35,000 bases of DNA from Prorocentrum cordatum. Lineage: Eukaryota > Sar > Dinophyceae > Prorocentrales > Prorocentraceae. The stretch's first letter is position 1, and each line of letters opens with the position of its first letter. Where the stretch lies: NCBI GenBank assembly GCA_963575745.1, contig CAUYUJ010014199.1, positions 237,433 through 272,432 on the forward strand, in the 5' to 3' direction. Made by a program: the position numbers and the translations under genes. Positions 10,528-20,745 of the stretch are shown here, in pieces. The notes below the pieces were generated by a model. It had not been told where the DNA came from. It did no database searches and saw nothing but the letters and a program-made list of their open reading frames with translations.

Positions 10528-10587
10528 GTACTTTTCGTCCGGGGACCCCCAGGGGGCCGCCGCGCGCGCGAAGTAGGAGTATTATTT
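10525..10587 (+). repeat. Direct repeat, right copy (about 63 bp)
   Basis: Second copy of the 10017-10079 sequence with only a few substitutions, 508 bases downstream. Confidence 0.85.
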
Positions 10588-10916
10588 AGCAGTTACCGGA
10601 GATCTTAGCACGCCTCTGGCCCGTTGGGCCGGCGAGTTTCCCTACAGTTTCTAGTTCGATCCCTCCCCCCAGGGGCACAGGCCACTGGGGGGTATGGTAC
10701 CATCCGTGGGATACACTTTCCAGCAACCCGAAGTCCGAAGGAGGAGGAAGAGGAGGAGGAGGCTCAACGCTTGCTTCAGATCAGTGCCCTGTCTGAATTG
10801 GCGCGGGTCTGAACCGCTCCTCCCCGTCCTTGTTCCGCTCACCCCTCTCCAGCTGGGCCGCCCGCGCCCCCGCCCCCCCCCCCCCCCCGACGGCGGCGGC
10901 GGTGGCTTCTCCGCAG

Positions 10917-11013
10917 CGACTTCGTGGTGGACTCCAGCGCCCGCGGCGTGTCTCAGCGGCACGCGGAGCTGTACCTGTGCCCTCCGGAGTCGGGGAAGGG
11001 CGCCGACGAAGTG
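10917..11013 (+). CDS. FHA-domain protein, exon 2 (SxxH core)
   Basis: After the acceptor CTTCTCCGCAG the reading is C, then DFVVDSSARGVSQRHAELYL, then CPPESGKGADEV. The string NSDFVVD...VSQRHAEL (N and S come from the exon 1 join) is a textbook FHA core: an Asp-containing loop, the Ser of S-x-x-H, the structural His, and strand 5 after it. Codons are strongly GC-ending, unlike the surrounding repeats. Two donors keep phase 0: GAA|GTGGTC (end 11010) or GTG|GTCGAG (end 11013). The frame is otherwise open to a TGA at 11089, so the exon cannot extend past that. No ATG-initiated ORF covers it, so a simple ORF scan would miss it. Confidence 0.65.
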
Positions 11014-11261
11014 GTCGAGGGCTCAGCGTTCGGCGGCGAACCGAGGGGGGAAGGCAGAGGGAACCGACCTGAAACCAGACATCCAATGTGAGATTCTCTG
11101 CAAGGCTGTGCGGTCGTTCTGTGGGGGCGATCTCCACACGCTGAGGCGGGGAGGTGTGAGGTTGGGCGGCGGGGCAGAAGGGAAGTGTGTAGTGTAGCAG
11201 TAGTAGCACCCAAGCGGCGCGCTTAGCAGGGGTGTGAAAGGAAAGAGACGGAACCGGCCTT

Positions 11262-12160
11262 TGCAGAGAGTTCAGAAGGCCTGCGGCCTTTGCAGAAGCT
11301 TCGTAAGCCTTTTCCGAGGGCACGAACGCCTGCTCACAAGGCCGGAGGGCTTCTGAGAAGCCCCGCCGCCTTCTGAGGAGGCCCCCCGTGTCACTTCCCC
11401 TGGGCGCGCCGCCGAAGTGTGCCAGCTTCGTAGGCCGTCGTCGATCACTCCAGGCCGACCAAGGTGCAGCCAGAGCAAATGGGGTCGAGGGGTCGCGCTG
11501 CGTCGGCGATGCGGCTCGATTCCTTGCTCGGTTTTTTCCATCCCGATGGCGCCAGCACGCCGCCGATGCAGCTGTGCGGTGCGATCTTCCGACCCCACCT
11601 GCGGCGACCCCGTCTGGGCGGGCTGAGTTAGGGGCTGCCAGTCGTGGGTCGGTCGGCGATGACCGTCGATCATCAGCGGCTGTCATCGGTCGTGGCCGTC
11701 GGATGCTGCAGCGTGCCCTTCCGTCGGACAAATTCTTTCGTGAGGCTCCATTCCGGTGGGCGCCAGCTCGAATGGTGGCACCCCCGTGGGCTCGGGGGCC
11801 CCCAGACGGGGTGTTGACCACACCTTGTGGTAGTCGGTGGGGATTCGGGGTCACCGCACGGTTTGGGGACTTGGGTCGTTCTCCGAGGATGTCTCGGGCG
11901 ACTGGGGCCTCCAGGGTCCCAAAACCGTGTGGTGACGGACCCTGCGGTGAGGTCTTTGGGGATTTCGAGGTCACCGCCGGGTCTGCCACCGAACGGTTTC
12001 GGGACCCCCAAGTGGGCACGTCACGGTCTGTGGCCCGGGACGACCAGCATGGTGGCGCTCGCACGACCTGGCCAGTGGTTCGGGGCTCGGGGGAGGCCGG
12101 AAACGTCAGAAAGCCTGCCGCCTTGTCGCGGGGAGTGGCACGGGTGGAACGGTGAGAGCT
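11262..12160. other. GC-rich region with short internal repeats, no gene assigned
   Basis: AAGGCCTGCGGCCTTTGCAG and GGCTTCTGAGAAG variants fill 11262-11390. The phrase GGTCACCGC recurs at about 11849 and 11969 within loosely similar 120-bp stretches rich in CCGTGTGGT and TTTGGGGA. A 255-codon + strand frame is open over 11388-12155, but it crosses these repeats and matches no family I know. Confidence 0.4.
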
Positions 12161-12416
12161 ACACAGGCTGTACAACGAGCGCCAAACATCCTAGTAACGT
12201 TCGACCGTCTGTTTAGCCCGTAGAATTGTGATGGAAGAACGATGCGCGCAGTGCGGCGGTGGGAGCGGTTTCGAAAGTCTCCCGCCTTCCATCTGGGGCA
12301 TTGTCGGGGGTGTTGCGCCTCCTGTTCAGATGATTAGCGCTCGCGCGATAACTCAATTTTGAAAACTACCGTCTTGCACCCGTGCAGCTGTTGGAAATTC
12401 TAGACGCTTCGCATGC

Positions 12417-12456
12417 CCCCCACCAGCCCATCCAGAAATGAATCCGAGGAGAGTGG
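12417..12456 (+). repeat. Dispersed 40-nt repeat, copy 1
   Basis: CCCCCACCAGCCCATCCAGA plus A is identical to 17981-18001. The next 19 bases align without gaps and end in the shared GAGAGTGG. A short + strand frame continues to a stop at 12605 (SRLLSKLVAFCGVDAKAFLE); it looks moderately exon-like but is unrecognised. Confidence 0.75.
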
Positions 12457-12459
12457 CCC

Positions 12460-13320
12460 GAGCCAGAGGAGTTTGCCAGCATGCCGTGGCACAGACACAC
12501 GGGGAGCGACAGCCGCCGTATCACGTTCACGTCTCTTGTCGAAGCTGGTGGCCTTTTGTGGGGTCGACGCGAAGGCCTTCTTGGAGACACCCTCGAGTCA
12601 ACCATGAAAGCCACCAAATATTGCCCTCCTTGGAACATTGAGCCAAACTGATCCGATTACGTGGCGTTGGGAAGAAGGTGGAGGACTAGGGAGGGACGGC
12701 CACGATGGATCAGGGGTGGATGACGATGGCGTGGGAGAAAAATTAGATGTATGAGCAGGATGGGTGGGAGAAGGAGGCGGAAGGGTGGCCTCGGAACATG
12801 CAGTGAAATATGGAAGGACGCAGCCCATTCTCTTCCACAGTCCCCTGTTGCAAATTCTTCTATGGCCTGGACGGCCTCCCAGAAGGGCACCGCGATGGCC
12901 TCTCAGGTTAGCTCCTGACTTTTTCGTAGAAGCGGACATTCGCGAAGAAACCAGAAATGAAGCATAAAGGTGTTCGGATCTTGTCGCCATTGTGAAGCTC
13001 CATTGGGCCGTTAGGTCCTGCCCCATATCCTCCTCCTAAGCGCTATTTTCCTCGTTGGCACATCAGCGCGCGCGAGGCACATTGGGAGGCTGGGACAAGC
13101 GGTCCCCCTGTGACCCAAGCGGCTGCGGAACAGGAAGGGTAAGCAGAGGGGACGGATGCGATGCAGCACACTGGACGCAAGTGAAGGAGCTGACGTGCTC
13201 ATGCCCTCACTGGGCTCCCAAAGCAACATCCAACTTACTGGACAGCGCAACGCGACGCAAACCACTGCGGAGAGGGGGGCGACGAAACTACACACGCCTC
13301 ACTTTTGTTGTGAATCCGCG
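12460..13320. other. No clear feature
   Basis: Mixed-composition DNA with several short open frames on both strands. A minus-strand stretch near 12860-12905 (VPFWEAVQAIEEFATG) is exon-like but too short to support. No repeat array or RNA gene is visible. Confidence 0.4.
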
Positions 13321-13600
13321 TTCTGGGAGGTATTCGGGACTCTCTTGGGGCTCCCTTGGGGCTTTCTTGGAGCTCTCCTGGGGCTGTCTTGGGGCTCTCT
13401 TGGGGCTCCTGGGAGGCCTCTTGGGGACATCCAGGGAAACATCGATCAAACATAGCCCGACACATCGCCTCTTGGGAGCCCTCTGTAGACGCCCTCGGTG
13501 CGCTCTTGGCGGTGTGCGGTGTCTGGGGCTTTCGTGGAACCTTTCTCGGTCACTGTTGCAGCTCTCTTGGGCGATCTTGCGGCCATCTGGGGGCCTCAGC
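13320..13600 (+). repeat. 10-11-nt repeat of the CTTGGGGCTCT type
   Basis: Variants such as CTTGGGGCTCC, CTTGGGGCTTT, CTTGGAGCTCT and CTTGGGGCTCT follow each other at 13345-13425, then become sparse to 13600. Same family as 9420-10010. From 13600 to 14150 there is GC-rich DNA with no assigned feature; the 12-mer AGCCCATTATAC occurs twice (13601 and 13779). Confidence 0.75.
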
Positions 13601-14154
13601 AGCCCATTATACTTTTTTTTTACAGCCGCAGGCGGAAGCGCCAGCGGCAGGCGGTCACGGTCGGGCTGCGGCCGCGACAAGGGGGGCGGGCGCGCGCGGG
13701 GCCGCGGTCATGCGGCAGGCAGCAGCGACCCAGGGCGTCTGAGCCAAAGCGTGCAGATCCAGGGAGTCTGCAGGGCACAGCCCATTATACGCGAAACGGC
13801 GGGAAGCTCAAAAGGGTTTGAAGGGCTTTTGTCATCTTGAGGACATCCTCGTAGACTTTTAAGCCTTTTTGGAGCCGTCCTGCAGGTATCGCATGGCTTC
13901 TTGGAGGCATGTTGGGGGCCGCATTAGTCCAACTTGGGCTTTCTCGTGCCAGTCCGAGGGGAGGCGGTAGAGAGAGGGACATCCCCTCCCCTGGAGGGGA
14001 AGAGGGATTGGAAGAGTTTGATCCCAAACCACTTGCTGCCATCGCGCTGCTGGGATTCCAATCTTCGTGTCGCACGTTAGGAGGACGGCTCACGCGAGAC
14101 CGCGAATTTGAAGAACGCCCGCCCTCCATCCGTGTATGGTCAAGAACTTTGGCT

Positions 14155-14276
14155 TAGCGTGTCGCTCCGCCCGTTCAGGCCCACCGACACGCTAACCACG
14201 CCCCCATTTCCAGGCGTGAAAGTGTCGAGCCGTTTGACGCCTCCCGCGGAGCGGAGCGGAGCAGAGCGACACGCTA
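14155..14276. repeat. Short foldback element with 16-bp arms
   Basis: TAGCGTGTCGCTCCGC (14155-14170) is matched by GCAGAGCGACACGCTA (14261-14276), 15 of 16 bases complementary. Further GACACGCTA (about 14186) and ATAGCGTGTC (about 14291) half-sites lie within and beside it. It could be a small MITE-like element or a hairpin. Confidence 0.6.
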
Positions 14277-14489
14277 TCCGCTCTTAGGGCATAGCGTGTC
14301 CCCAGGGCCGCCGCCGCGATATGAGCAAAAGTTCCCGGCCGTATTTGTTGGGAAGTTTGATCTGGTCTCAGTATGCGAGGAAGTCCCAGGCGGACCGCCT
14401 GGGCCGCCCTACCGCCGCGCTGGGTGATGCGCCGAAGAAGGGTTATCTACATCCCCCAAACCGTGCTTACTTCTCTGGGGAACTGGGCC

Positions 14490-14670
14490 TGCCCGCAGGT
14501 GTGGCGGCTATGTGGTCGCCGTCGCCGCCCCGTCGCCGCCTCGTCGCCGCCCGTCTTGTGGGCCTGCCCATGGGTCTGGCGGCTATGTGGTCGCCGTCGC
14601 CGCCCCGTCGCTCTGCGCCTGCCCGTCGGTATGGCGGCTATGTGGTAGCTGTCGCCGCCCCGTCGCCGTC
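14490..14670 (+). repeat. Three copies of a TGGCGGCTATGTGGT repeat
   Basis: TGGCGGCTATGTGGTCGCCG followed by CCGCCCCGTCGC begins at 14502, 14577 and 14632. The copies are 75 and 55 nt apart. Confidence 0.8.
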
Positions 14671-14679
14671 TGGTCCTGC

Positions 14680-14935
14680 ATTACTTTGCATTGCTTCGCG
14701 TGACTTTGCATTGCGTTCCATTGATTCGTATTCCTTCTTTTTTCGGGTTGCCTTGCGCTGCTTTGCATTGCTTTGCATTGATTTGCCTCGCTTTGCTTTG
14801 CTTTGCGTTGCTTTGCATTGCTCGGTATTGCATTCCACTGCTTCCCATGGATTCGCGGTACTTTGCACTGCCTTGTCTTCCTTTACGTTGCTTGGCGTTG
14901 CTGGGCAGTGCCGTGCATAGCATCGCACAGAAATG
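14680..14935 (+). repeat. Degenerate 5-nt repeat GCNTT
   Basis: The sequence stays in register as pentamers for tens of units, for example GCTTT GCATT GCTTT GCATT GATTT and GCTTT GCTTT GCTTT GCGTT. Most are GC followed by a variable base and TT, with substitutions much commoner than indels. Confidence 0.85.
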
Positions 14936-14954
14936 GGGAGAGGGATGGGGGAGG

Positions 14955-15110
14955 CTTACACCACATGAATTGCACCACGTGGAGTGCCCCACTTATCTTA
15001 CACCATATGCATTGCACCGCATAGCTGGCACCAAATATATGGCACCATATATATATATGCATATATTTATTTTTGTATATGTATGTATGTGTGTGTATAT
15101 ATATGTATTC
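14955..15110 (+). repeat. Phased 14-nt repeat (7 copies) running into (TA)n
   Basis: Consecutive 14-mers start at 14955, 14969, 14983, 14997, 15011, 15025 and 15039: CTTACACCACATGA, ATTGCACCACGTGG, AGTGCCCCACTTAT, CTTACACCATATGC, ATTGCACCGCATAG, CTGGCACCAAATAT and ATGGCACCATATAT. The last copies grade into TATATA and GTATGT runs to 15110. Confidence 0.85.
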
Positions 15111-15179
15111 CTCTTCCAATATTTTATAAGCCAGGCTTCCAATATTTGATAAGCCAGGGCGTGGGGAACCCCCCGCCCC

Positions 15180-15760
15180 CCCAAAACCGGACTCCCGGGA
15201 TCTGGGGCTTTGGGACCCTCCGGACGGGCCTCGAAGCGGCACCCCGGGCCTCGCAGGGCCCCGAAGAAGCCGTCATACCCCAAAGATCGTTCCGAAACGT
15301 CCCAAGAGGCTTCCAAGAGCACTCCCAAGAAGGCCCCAAGAGGCACAAATTTGTTGATTTTTGTTGGTTTTTGGTGAATTCAGCGGTTCTCCTCTTTTCG
15401 GCTTCCCGACGCTCCAAGACGGCGGTCTTCTGGGTGCCCGAAGCTGCCTGGGAGGCTCCAAAAACGCCCCACAACCATCCGAAAGGGCTTCCAGGCAGTC
15501 CAAGAGAGCCCCAAAACGGCACAACAGGGGTCCAAGATGGCCCTCAGAGAGCCCCATGGCGGCCCAAGATGGCCCCAAGACACCCTAAGCAACATTCCAA
15601 ATCGTGACCCTGTCGTTCAGGGAGACCGCGGTTGGAGGCAGGGGGGCCCGAGGAAGCCCCTAGAGGCTCCCAAAACACGCCCAGGAGGCCTCCAGAAGGC
15701 CTTTAGAAAGCCCGAAACAGTTTTTGTGAGACCTCCAGAGGCTCTCCAAGGAGGAGCCTC
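15180..15760 (-). repeat. 10-11-nt repeat of the GGGGCCTCTTGG family, minus orientation
   Basis: CCCCAAGAGGC, TTCCAAGAGCA, CTCCCAAGAAGG and CCAAGATGGCC are reverse complements of the 9420-10010 repeat. From 15760 to 16000 I see no feature. Confidence 0.75.
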
Positions 15761-15999
15761 CCCACAACGAGCTGAGGAGGATGGGGAGAATGCGCAGGGC
15801 ATGGCGAACATGAGAAAAAAGAAGCGTGGAGGAAGGAAAACGAATAACATTATTATAGCGGCGATGCCGGAAAAGGCAACAAGGAGTTATTGCTAAATTG
15901 TCGGCTTGACTTTCCTGCTAGTCCGCCTGCATACCAAACTTCAAGGACCAAGGTGCATGGCGCGAAGCGCCACTGCAGTCTTGTATATATGTATATGTA

Positions 16000-16128
16000 T
16001 ATATACATCTCTTATATATATAACACATATTTTGCACCACATAGCTTGCACCACAAACCTTGCACCACATAGCTTACATCTCGTAACTCACCACATATAA
16101 TTCACCACGCAGTTTGCACCATATCTGT
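16000..16128 (+). repeat. Phased 14-nt repeat, second locus
   Basis: (TA)-rich DNA at 15985-16030 leads into 14-mers starting at 16031, 16045, 16059, 16073 and 16087: TTTGCACCACATAG, CTTGCACCACAAAC, CTTGCACCACATAG, CTTACATCTCGTAA and CTCACCACATATAA. Two looser copies follow. Same consensus as 14955-15052. Confidence 0.85.
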
Positions 16129-16460
16129 TTTTCTTGAGCAAGAAGGAACTAACACCTCCCTGGATTAATGGTCCCTCTGGGGTACTTCTTGACGCTTCGT
16201 TTCGCGTTCTAGGACTCCGCTTCCGACATGTGACACTGCTGTACAAACAAAGGGTACTGCCGTTTGCAGTCCTATCTGTGACGAGGTCAACCCTCTTCAC
16301 TCTTGCGCTGACACGATGCTTCGCTGACGCGATGCATTTGTGTCGCCTACGGCACGGACGTCGTCTGGGTGTGCCTGTCGGTCCCGTTCGTCTGTGACGG
16401 TGCCTCGTGCCGACTCACACCGAGTGATTGACCTCTGCGTGTTTATGGTAGCGCCGCCGC

Positions 16461-16472
16461 GCCATTTTGGCT
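16461..16472 (+). other. GCCATTTTGGCT motif, copy 1
   Basis: Twelve bases identical to the middle of the dinoflagellate spliced leader (CCGTAGCCATTTTGGCTCAAG). The bases on either side do not match, so a relict leader is not established. The core is also self-complementary apart from the central A/T run. Confidence 0.3.
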
Positions 16473-16539
16473 GCGCTTACTTGCTGGTCGCCACCGGGAT
16501 TTCCACGCCACCGGGTTGGGAGTTTCGTTTCTGGCTCTC

Positions 16540-17850
16540 CTTCTGAGTGGCTACCCGCGCGCTCGCTTCGCTTGCCTCTTTCTTTTCTTGCTGCCTAGTC
16601 GTGGCCCGGCTAGTGTTCGGATGGCTTTCGACCTTTTTCGCGAGCCCGCAGACCAGAACATATCCCCACCAGCGCAACCGTGGGGCAACCCGTGCTGTTA
16701 GGTCCCTCGCGACAGCGAGACTTGCAGCCTTGTGCTGCCTTGCACCTCGTGGCTGGTTGCTGCGCTCCCGCCGCTTCCCGTCCTCCCGTCTACGCCACCG
16801 TGCGACCGACCATTGCCTCCCACCTCACCTGCCCCATCGGGGCTGTTCCCTGCCATAACTCGACTGTCAGTCGCCTCCTTCAACCACTCCTCTCCGCGCC
16901 CTCGGTGCCCTTCCAAGGCTCCACCCTGCGGCTGCCGCCGCTGCCCTACGTCCGCCCCCCGCCCGCCTCCTGGTTCCCGTCCCCCACGAATGCGTCACCC
17001 CATTCCGCGGCTGTCAGCTGCTTTCCCCGCGTCCGCCCCCCGCCCGCCCCCCTGCCACCGTCCCCCACGCCCGCCCCCCATGTGTCTCCAATTTTGCGCG
17101 ACTGTCGGTCGCTCCGCTGGCCCTCCCCGGCCCACTTCCCCCCCCTTCGGCCTGCGTCACGGCTGTCTCGCGGCTGGGGGTGTGCCTGGGCCCCCCACCG
17201 CGGGCTGCGGCCCACCGCCCCTGGCCTCTCTCCGCCTCCGCCAGCTCCCCCCCCGGTCCTCGATTTCCCCCTCAGGGCGTCGTGGCCGGCGCCGGCGGCC
17301 CCGCTGCGGCGCGGACTTTTTCGGGCTGGCCTGGCCCCCCGCGCTGTCGCCTCCGCCCAGCTGGGTGCCGGCGCCTCTGCCTGGGGTCACCGTGCCCTCC
17401 AGGGTGCGCCGCTTGCACAGCCGGGCTGCTTCGCCGTAGGGCGCTCATTGGCTGGAGGACGCCGCTCGCACGCTCAGCGACGTCGGGCCCCGCGTTCCCA
17501 TTCGCCTGTCGAGCTTCGCCCCCACGTGCTTGGTGTCTCCTGGCACGGCGCTCTGCCGCCTCGCTGTCGGTGTTGCTCGGCACTGCCGTCGACCTTCCGC
17601 TGCGGCTATCTTTTGCCTCCCCCTTCGGTGCTCCTCGTGATCGTCGGGCGCCTGCACGCTGCCCTCTGCGGACTCGTCTCGGTCCTCTTCCTGGACGTGG
17701 TCATTGGCTTCAATTGCTTCGCCATTTTGGCTTGCATCCTGGCCAGCATCTTGGTCTTCGTCGGCTTCGGCGTGTCCTACCTGTTCTTCAGCGTCGGTGG
17801 CGCCCTCTGAGCCGCAACGTAGTTCGCTCCTGCGCGCTTAGTGCCTAATT
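16540..17850 (+). other. Pyrimidine-rich GC region with overlapping open frames
   Basis: The + strand is very C- and T-rich, and all three frames stay open for hundreds of bases, giving Pro/Ser/Arg-rich peptides. One frame ends at 17810 after a hydrophobic run (VVIGFNCFAILACILASILV) that could be a membrane helix. No frame has a recognisable domain, and the length of open frame is what such composition produces. A second GCCATTTTGGCT lies at 17721-17732. I do not call a gene. Confidence 0.3.
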
Positions 17851-17904
17851 TAGTCCGCTGCTCGTTAGCCGCGCTTCGACTTGACGCCGAGCGATTCGTC
17901 GTTA

Positions 17905-18020
17905 CGGTCGCGATCAAAAAAGTATACCCACCAACGCTTGGACGCCGCCCGACTTTCCTTCGGTCGCGATCAAAAAAGTACCCCCACCAGCCCATCCAGA
18001 AGCGATGCCCATGAGAGTGG
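17905..18020 (+). repeat. 56-bp duplication plus dispersed 40-nt repeat, copy 2
   Basis: CGGTCGCGATCAAAAAAGTA occurs at 17905 and 17961, both followed by a CCCACCA step. The second copy continues into CCCCCACCAGCCCATCCAGA, shared with 12417. Confidence 0.85.
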
Positions 18021-18079
18021 AGGGGGGGGAGGGAGAGCCACGCATAGTCAAACAGCAAGTGAGGTTTGGGAGGCTCCGT

Positions 18080-18340
18080 GGCCATCTCGAGCTATTTTCG
18101 AGCACTCTTGGGGCCGCTTGGAGCATCTTGGGGGCCATCTTGAGCCAGCTTGGGCTATCTAAGCCATTTTGGAGGTCATCTTGGGCTCTCTGAGGCCGCT
18201 CGGGGGCCTCTTGGGGGCTTCTCGGGTGCCTTTTGGAGGCTTCTCGGGGCTTCTTGGGGCGCTCTTTGGGCCCTCTTGGGGGCCTCCTGGGAGCCCTGGA
18301 GGGCCCCTTGGGGCCATCTTGGAGGCGGTCGGCCAAAAGA
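18080..18340 (+). repeat. 10-11-nt repeat of the CTTGGGGGCC family
   Basis: CTTGGGGCCGC, CTTGGAGCAT, CTTGGGGGCCAT, CTTGGGGGCTTCT and similar follow each other. From 18340 to 18540 no feature is seen. Confidence 0.75.
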
Positions 18341-18539
18341 GGGGGGAGTACTAGATTTGCGTCCCCCCCTTGGGGGCCACGACCTTCGTGAAGGGTGGCG
18401 AAAAGTGGCTCTCTCAGGGGCCGAGAAAGGAGCCTCGGACACATCGCGACCCCTTCCCAGAAATCCGCCGGGAGGGGAGGGGAGGGTTCCCCCCCCCTGA
18501 AGGGAACAGGGCTTGTGGAATCACCTGCAGCCCAAAGGG

Positions 18540-19455
18540 CTGGTGGGATTCAATATACATATGGTTTCGCCCCATCATTCTTTGAAGATATGTATTCATA
18601 TCATCCCACGGAGTGCCGTTATCGCCCTCCCTCATCCCTGTCAGTTCATATTGTCCACGTGCACTCGTTTATCGCACATCGTACATCTTCAACAGCCCCT
18701 TGCAGCATATGGAACACAGTCGACGCGCATGCCGGAATGTTTCAAATACCTTAGGTTTCGTACAGATTTCAACACCGTGTTTCCCGGCACATACACCAAC
18801 CATTCGGATTTACAACACAATTTCAAGCGAACGTGCGCAAGTTTTTACGAAGTCACAAGACAATCATCGGTTTCAAGTGTTTCATCACATGCGACCAACT
18901 GGTTCCCGCGCGCGCGCGCATGCCAACACCATTCGAACGCCTTTGCGCGTTTGCTTGGGGGAGGGATGCGCTCTTAGTCAAAGAAAACATACCGTTTGGG
19001 CCGCTCGCCCGCGGCGGCCGCGCGCGCATCTCGAAATCCTTCCCAAACCTGAGTCACCGACAGGTGGGCACCATCATCGTCATCGGTGTGGCCAGCATCG
19101 GCGCCGTCATTGTCCTTGCCGTCGTCATCGTCATCATCGCCCCCATCGTCGCGACTATCGGCATCGTGTCTCCCGTTGTCGACGTTGCCATGATACCGCT
19201 CCCGCCCGAGTCACCGACTCGCACTGAACTGCCCACGCGTCAGCGCGGCCTGCGGGACGAGCTGGGAAGTCCCAGCGGATTTCCACCGCGGCCGGGTCGG
19301 CCGCGCCGAACGAGTCGGCCGCTTTGCGCGCGAGCCTGCGTGCGCTAGCGCGGCCGATGTGCCTGCCAGCGCCAAACAATCATCGCAATCGCCGCCGCAT
19401 GGGTTTTGCAAACCAACGGGGTGAGATGAGTGCGCTATCATTCGAGTTGACAGCT
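18540..19455 (+). repeat. Old, diverged unit at the head of the long array
   Basis: It contains a CGCGCGCGCGCATGCC core (about 18908), TTTCAAGTGTTTCATCACATGC-like text related to the AT-rich module, and a short ATC/GTC stretch at 19066-19195 in place of a long GTC block. It ends in TTTTGCAAACCAACGGGGTG and GACAGCTTCA, matching the tails of the younger units. The 19070-19410 part aligns with 1310-1690. Confidence 0.6.
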
Positions 19456-19459
19456 TCAC

Positions 19460-20094
19460 GTTCTTCAAAGGTGACTTCTCTCATTTTTGAAAACAGAATA
19501 GACTCTACCCCCCCCCCAGGCGTTCGCCGCCCCCCTTTCGGGTATGTAAATCATATACGATTTTGACCACATGTGCATCCTAAATCTGAATTTGCAATGT
19601 CCCGGGGGGACCGGTATCGGCCCCCCTGAGGTTCCCTTGTCAAAGAAACGATACGCGGGGACATCTTTTGTTCTAGCATAACACTTTTTCGCGCATCTTT
19701 TGCAAAACATGGGACGAAGTGCGCACGCGCGCGTCGTCGCGCGCGCATGCCGAACCCCTTCAACCTTCAAAAACGTTTGGTGCCAGAAGGATTTCGCAAT
19801 CGTGTGTCCAAAAAACATGCAAAAACGCAAGGTTTCGCAACACGGATCGCGCGCTCTTGCGTCGTCGTCGTCGTCGTCGTCGTCGCCCTCCTCCCTCCTC
19901 CCGCGTCGTCGTCGTCGTCGTCGTCGTCGCCTACGTCGTCCTCTGTTTTTCTTCGTGTTCGTCGTCGTCGTCCTCTTTGGCGTCGTGATCGTTTCCGTCG
20001 TCTTTGTCGCCGTGGTCGTCCTTCCTCCTCCTCCCTCGTCGTCGTCGTCGTCGTCCGTCGTCGGCGTCTCGTCGTCGTCCCTCCTATTTCGTCG

Positions 20095-20138
<44 letters not shown>

Positions 20139-20745
20139 GTCGCCGTCTTCCCTCCTCCCTCGTCGTTGTCATCGTCGACGTCGCCGTCCTTCCTCCTTCT
20201 TCGTCGTTCGCGTCGTCGCCGTCCTCCCTCCTTCCTCGTCGTTGTCGTCGTTGTCGTCCTTGTCGCCGTCGTCGTCTTCCCTCCTCCCTCGTCGTCGTCT
20301 TCGTTGGCGACATCGTCGTCGTCTTAGTCGTCGTCGTCGTCGTCTTGGCCGTCGTCGTCGTCGTCATCGGCGTCGTTGACGTCGTCGTCGTCGTCGGTGT
20401 CGTCGTTGTCGTCGTCGTCGGCTTCGTCATCGTCGTCGTCGTTGTCATCGTCGGCGTCGTCGTCGGCGTCGGCGTCGTCGTCGTCGGTGTCGTCGTGGTC
20501 GTCGTCGTCGTCGTCGTCGTCGTTGTCGGCGTCGTCGAAGTCGTTGGAGACGTCGTCGGTGTCGTCGTAGTCGTTGTCGGCGGCGTCGTCGTCGTCGTTG
20601 TCGCTGTCGTCGTCGGCGTCGCTGTCGTTGCCATGTGCCATTTGGTACCCACCGTCACGGTCTTAAGAGATTTTGCAAACCAAGTTGCGGGTGGGTGGGT
20701 GGGATGTTTGCAAGAGCGCGGGATGTGTCAACTCGTTAGTTAAAA
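19460..20745 (+). repeat. Array unit A (about 1.27 kb)
   Basis: Order: GAATAGACTCTACCCCCC, CCCCTTTCGGGTATGTAAAT, TGAGGTTCCCTTGT, ATAACACTTTTTC, GGGACGAAGTGCGCACGCGC, TTTCGCAACACGGAT, a (GTC)n block at 19861-20628 broken by CCTCCCTCCTCC steps, then GGTACCCACCGTCACGGTCT, TTAAGAGATTTTGCAAACC and GGGTGGGTGGGTGGG (20689-20703). It has one copy of the CGCGCGTCGTCGCGCGCG module where units B-D have two. Very long Val, Ser, Arg, Thr or Asp frames across the GTC block are artefacts. Confidence 0.9.

Larger units (their letters stand above)
8647..10916 (+). other. Inferred intron 1 of the FHA gene
   Basis: It is bounded by a GC donor and the acceptor CTTCTCCGCAG. It holds GC-rich sequence at 8650-9420 with no gene I can support, then the 11-nt repeat, the paired GAG tracts and a C-run just before the acceptor. 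The boundaries rest on domain continuity and phase, not on transcript evidence. Confidence 0.5.

Noticed and set aside
12598-13026. Minus-strand open frames with VPFWEAVQAIEEFATG
   Set aside because: Only about 15 residues look protein-like, and no consistent splice sites or family match were found.
13601-13790. AGCCCATTATAC repeated at 13601 and 13779
   Set aside because: Only 12 bases are shared and the flanks are unrelated; too short to call an element.
16680-17810. 376-codon + strand frame with a hydrophobic C-terminus
   Set aside because: All three frames are open through this C/T-rich DNA; the peptide is low-complexity and matches nothing known. Kept only as an unassigned region.
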